From assembly GCF_002892795.1 (NCBI RefSeq), contig NZ_PJMC01000005.1:1-64000 (forward strand): 64,000 nucleotides of DNA, given 5' to 3'. The DNA is from Arthrobacter sp. AFG20 (lineage in GTDB: Bacteria > Actinomycetota > Actinomycetes > Actinomycetales > Micrococcaceae). Below, one piece after another: positions 63,519 to 64,000 of this stretch. Position numbers and translations under genes: made by a program. Each line of letters begins with the position of its first letter. Positions within the stretch are counted from its first letter, which is position 1. The notes under the pieces are model-generated. The model was not told the origin of the DNA. It was given only the letters and a program-made list of their open reading frames with translations, and did not search any database.

Positions 63519-63734
63519 CACTCTCAAGCATAGGTTGCCTGCTGGCGGGTGCGGCACACGGGTTTGGGCTATGGCAGCATCGTGCCGGGCAAAACGGAAT
63601 GCCGCGTTACCCGGTCGGAGTGTTTTCACCTGCCGCTCCTTACGCCCTGTGGATGTGCGCGCCCTTTGGACGTGCTCAGGAGGGATTCGGTGCGTTACTG
63701 GCTTTGGATGGGTGCCCGTGCGCGTGGGCTGCGC

Positions 63735-64000
63735 TCAGAGCTGTGCGCCGGTGAAACCCTGCTGGCGCCAGGCCTCGTAGACGGCGATGGATGCCGCGTT
63801 TGCCAGGTTCAGTGACCGCAGCGACGGCAGCATGGGCAGGCGCACCCGGGACGTGACGTGGGGATCGCGCTTCAGGTCGTCCGGCAGGCCCACCGACTCC
63901 GGACCGAACAGCAGGACATCACCAGGCCTGTAGGCGATGTCCGTGTAGGACACCTCGCCGTCGGAGGTGAAGGCGAAGACGCGCTCCGGCTGCAGTGCCT
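63735..64000 (-). CDS. TrmL/SpoU-family tRNA 2'-O-methyltransferase, C-terminal part
   Basis: Runs off the right edge; about 88 residues are visible. DVLLFGPESVGLPDDL and RLPMLPSLRSLNLANAASIAVYEAWRQ are motifs 2 and 3 of SPOUT methyltransferases, where the methionine is bound in the trefoil knot. The short LPMLPSLRSLNLANA form is typical of tRNA (cytidine/uridine-34 2'-O)-methyltransferase. The start lies outside the window. Confidence 0.88.
   Translation of the reverse strand, partial: ALQPERVFAFTSDGEVSYTDIAYRPGDVLLFGPESVGLPDDLKRDPHVTSRVRLPMLPSLRSLNLANAASIAVYEAWRQQGFTGAQL

Overview
The window is GC-rich, densely coded chromosomal DNA from a high-GC Gram-positive bacterium. It most resembles Arthrobacter, Pseudarthrobacter or another member of the Micrococcaceae. 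The grounds are the AdnA/AdnB helicase-nuclease pair, UvrD2 with a tetracysteine and HRDC tail, a SigK/RskA pair, DUF3107, UPF0182 and DUF2342 proteins, the coproporphyrin-type haem gene set (hemY, hemQ, hemH), frequent GTG/TTG starts and several likely leaderless promoters. No phage, transposase, plasmid or CRISPR sequence was seen. Nearly everything is chromosomal core, with one small inserted-looking metal-resistance module.

Layout. 1-4.2 kb: DEAD-box RNA helicase (cut by the left edge), RNB exoribonuclease, ferritin-like protein. 4.3-8.2 kb: thiamine region with thiE facing away from a TPP riboswitch that leads thiO-thiS-thiG, then a pterin-dehydratase/VOC fusion. 8.1-9.4 kb: a CDF-type metal exporter and CmtR-like ArsR repressor, bracketed by a 50-bp direct repeat of the VOC gene's 3' end. 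9.4-12 kb: small membrane protein, DUF3107 protein, TetR regulator, and MoeZ, which could supply the ThiF-like step missing from the thi operon. 12-15 kb: an unusual multicopper oxidase without a signal peptide, overlapping a Tat-signal partner gene. 15.1-27.8 kb: almost the whole haem pathway (hemA divergent; hemE, hemY, a Pro/Ser-rich surface protein, hemQ, hemH, hemC, hemD, hemB, a luciferase-like oxidoreductase, hemL), ended by a perfect 20-bp-arm terminator. 27.9-30.6 kb: metNIQ methionine importer.

30.9-44.4 kb is a genome-maintenance block: DEDDh exonuclease, alkyltransferase-like protein, adnA-adnB, a phosphotransferase, nudC, uvrD2 and a small HELAH metallopeptidase. 44.5-50.4 kb has a DUF2342 protein, a membrane PDZ/Lon-like protease and UPF0182. 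From memory of Mycobacterium tuberculosis gene order, the helicase, ferritin-like, DUF3107, TetR, MoeZ, AdnAB, NudC, UvrD2, DUF2342, PDZ and UPF0182 genes follow the Rv3211-Rv3193c neighbourhood. The thiamine, haem and methionine blocks would then be interpolated.

50.4-64 kb: two identical initiator tRNA genes, a cytochrome b-type membrane protein, photolyase, PspA and a TPM-domain protein (envelope stress), an HtrA-like protease, etfBA, a PIG-L deacetylase, a TipA-like MerR regulator with a readable 19-bp-spacer promoter, rskA-sigK, and the C-terminal part of a TrmL-like tRNA methyltransferase at the right edge.

All function calls come from reading translations and motifs by eye. No similarity search was run.
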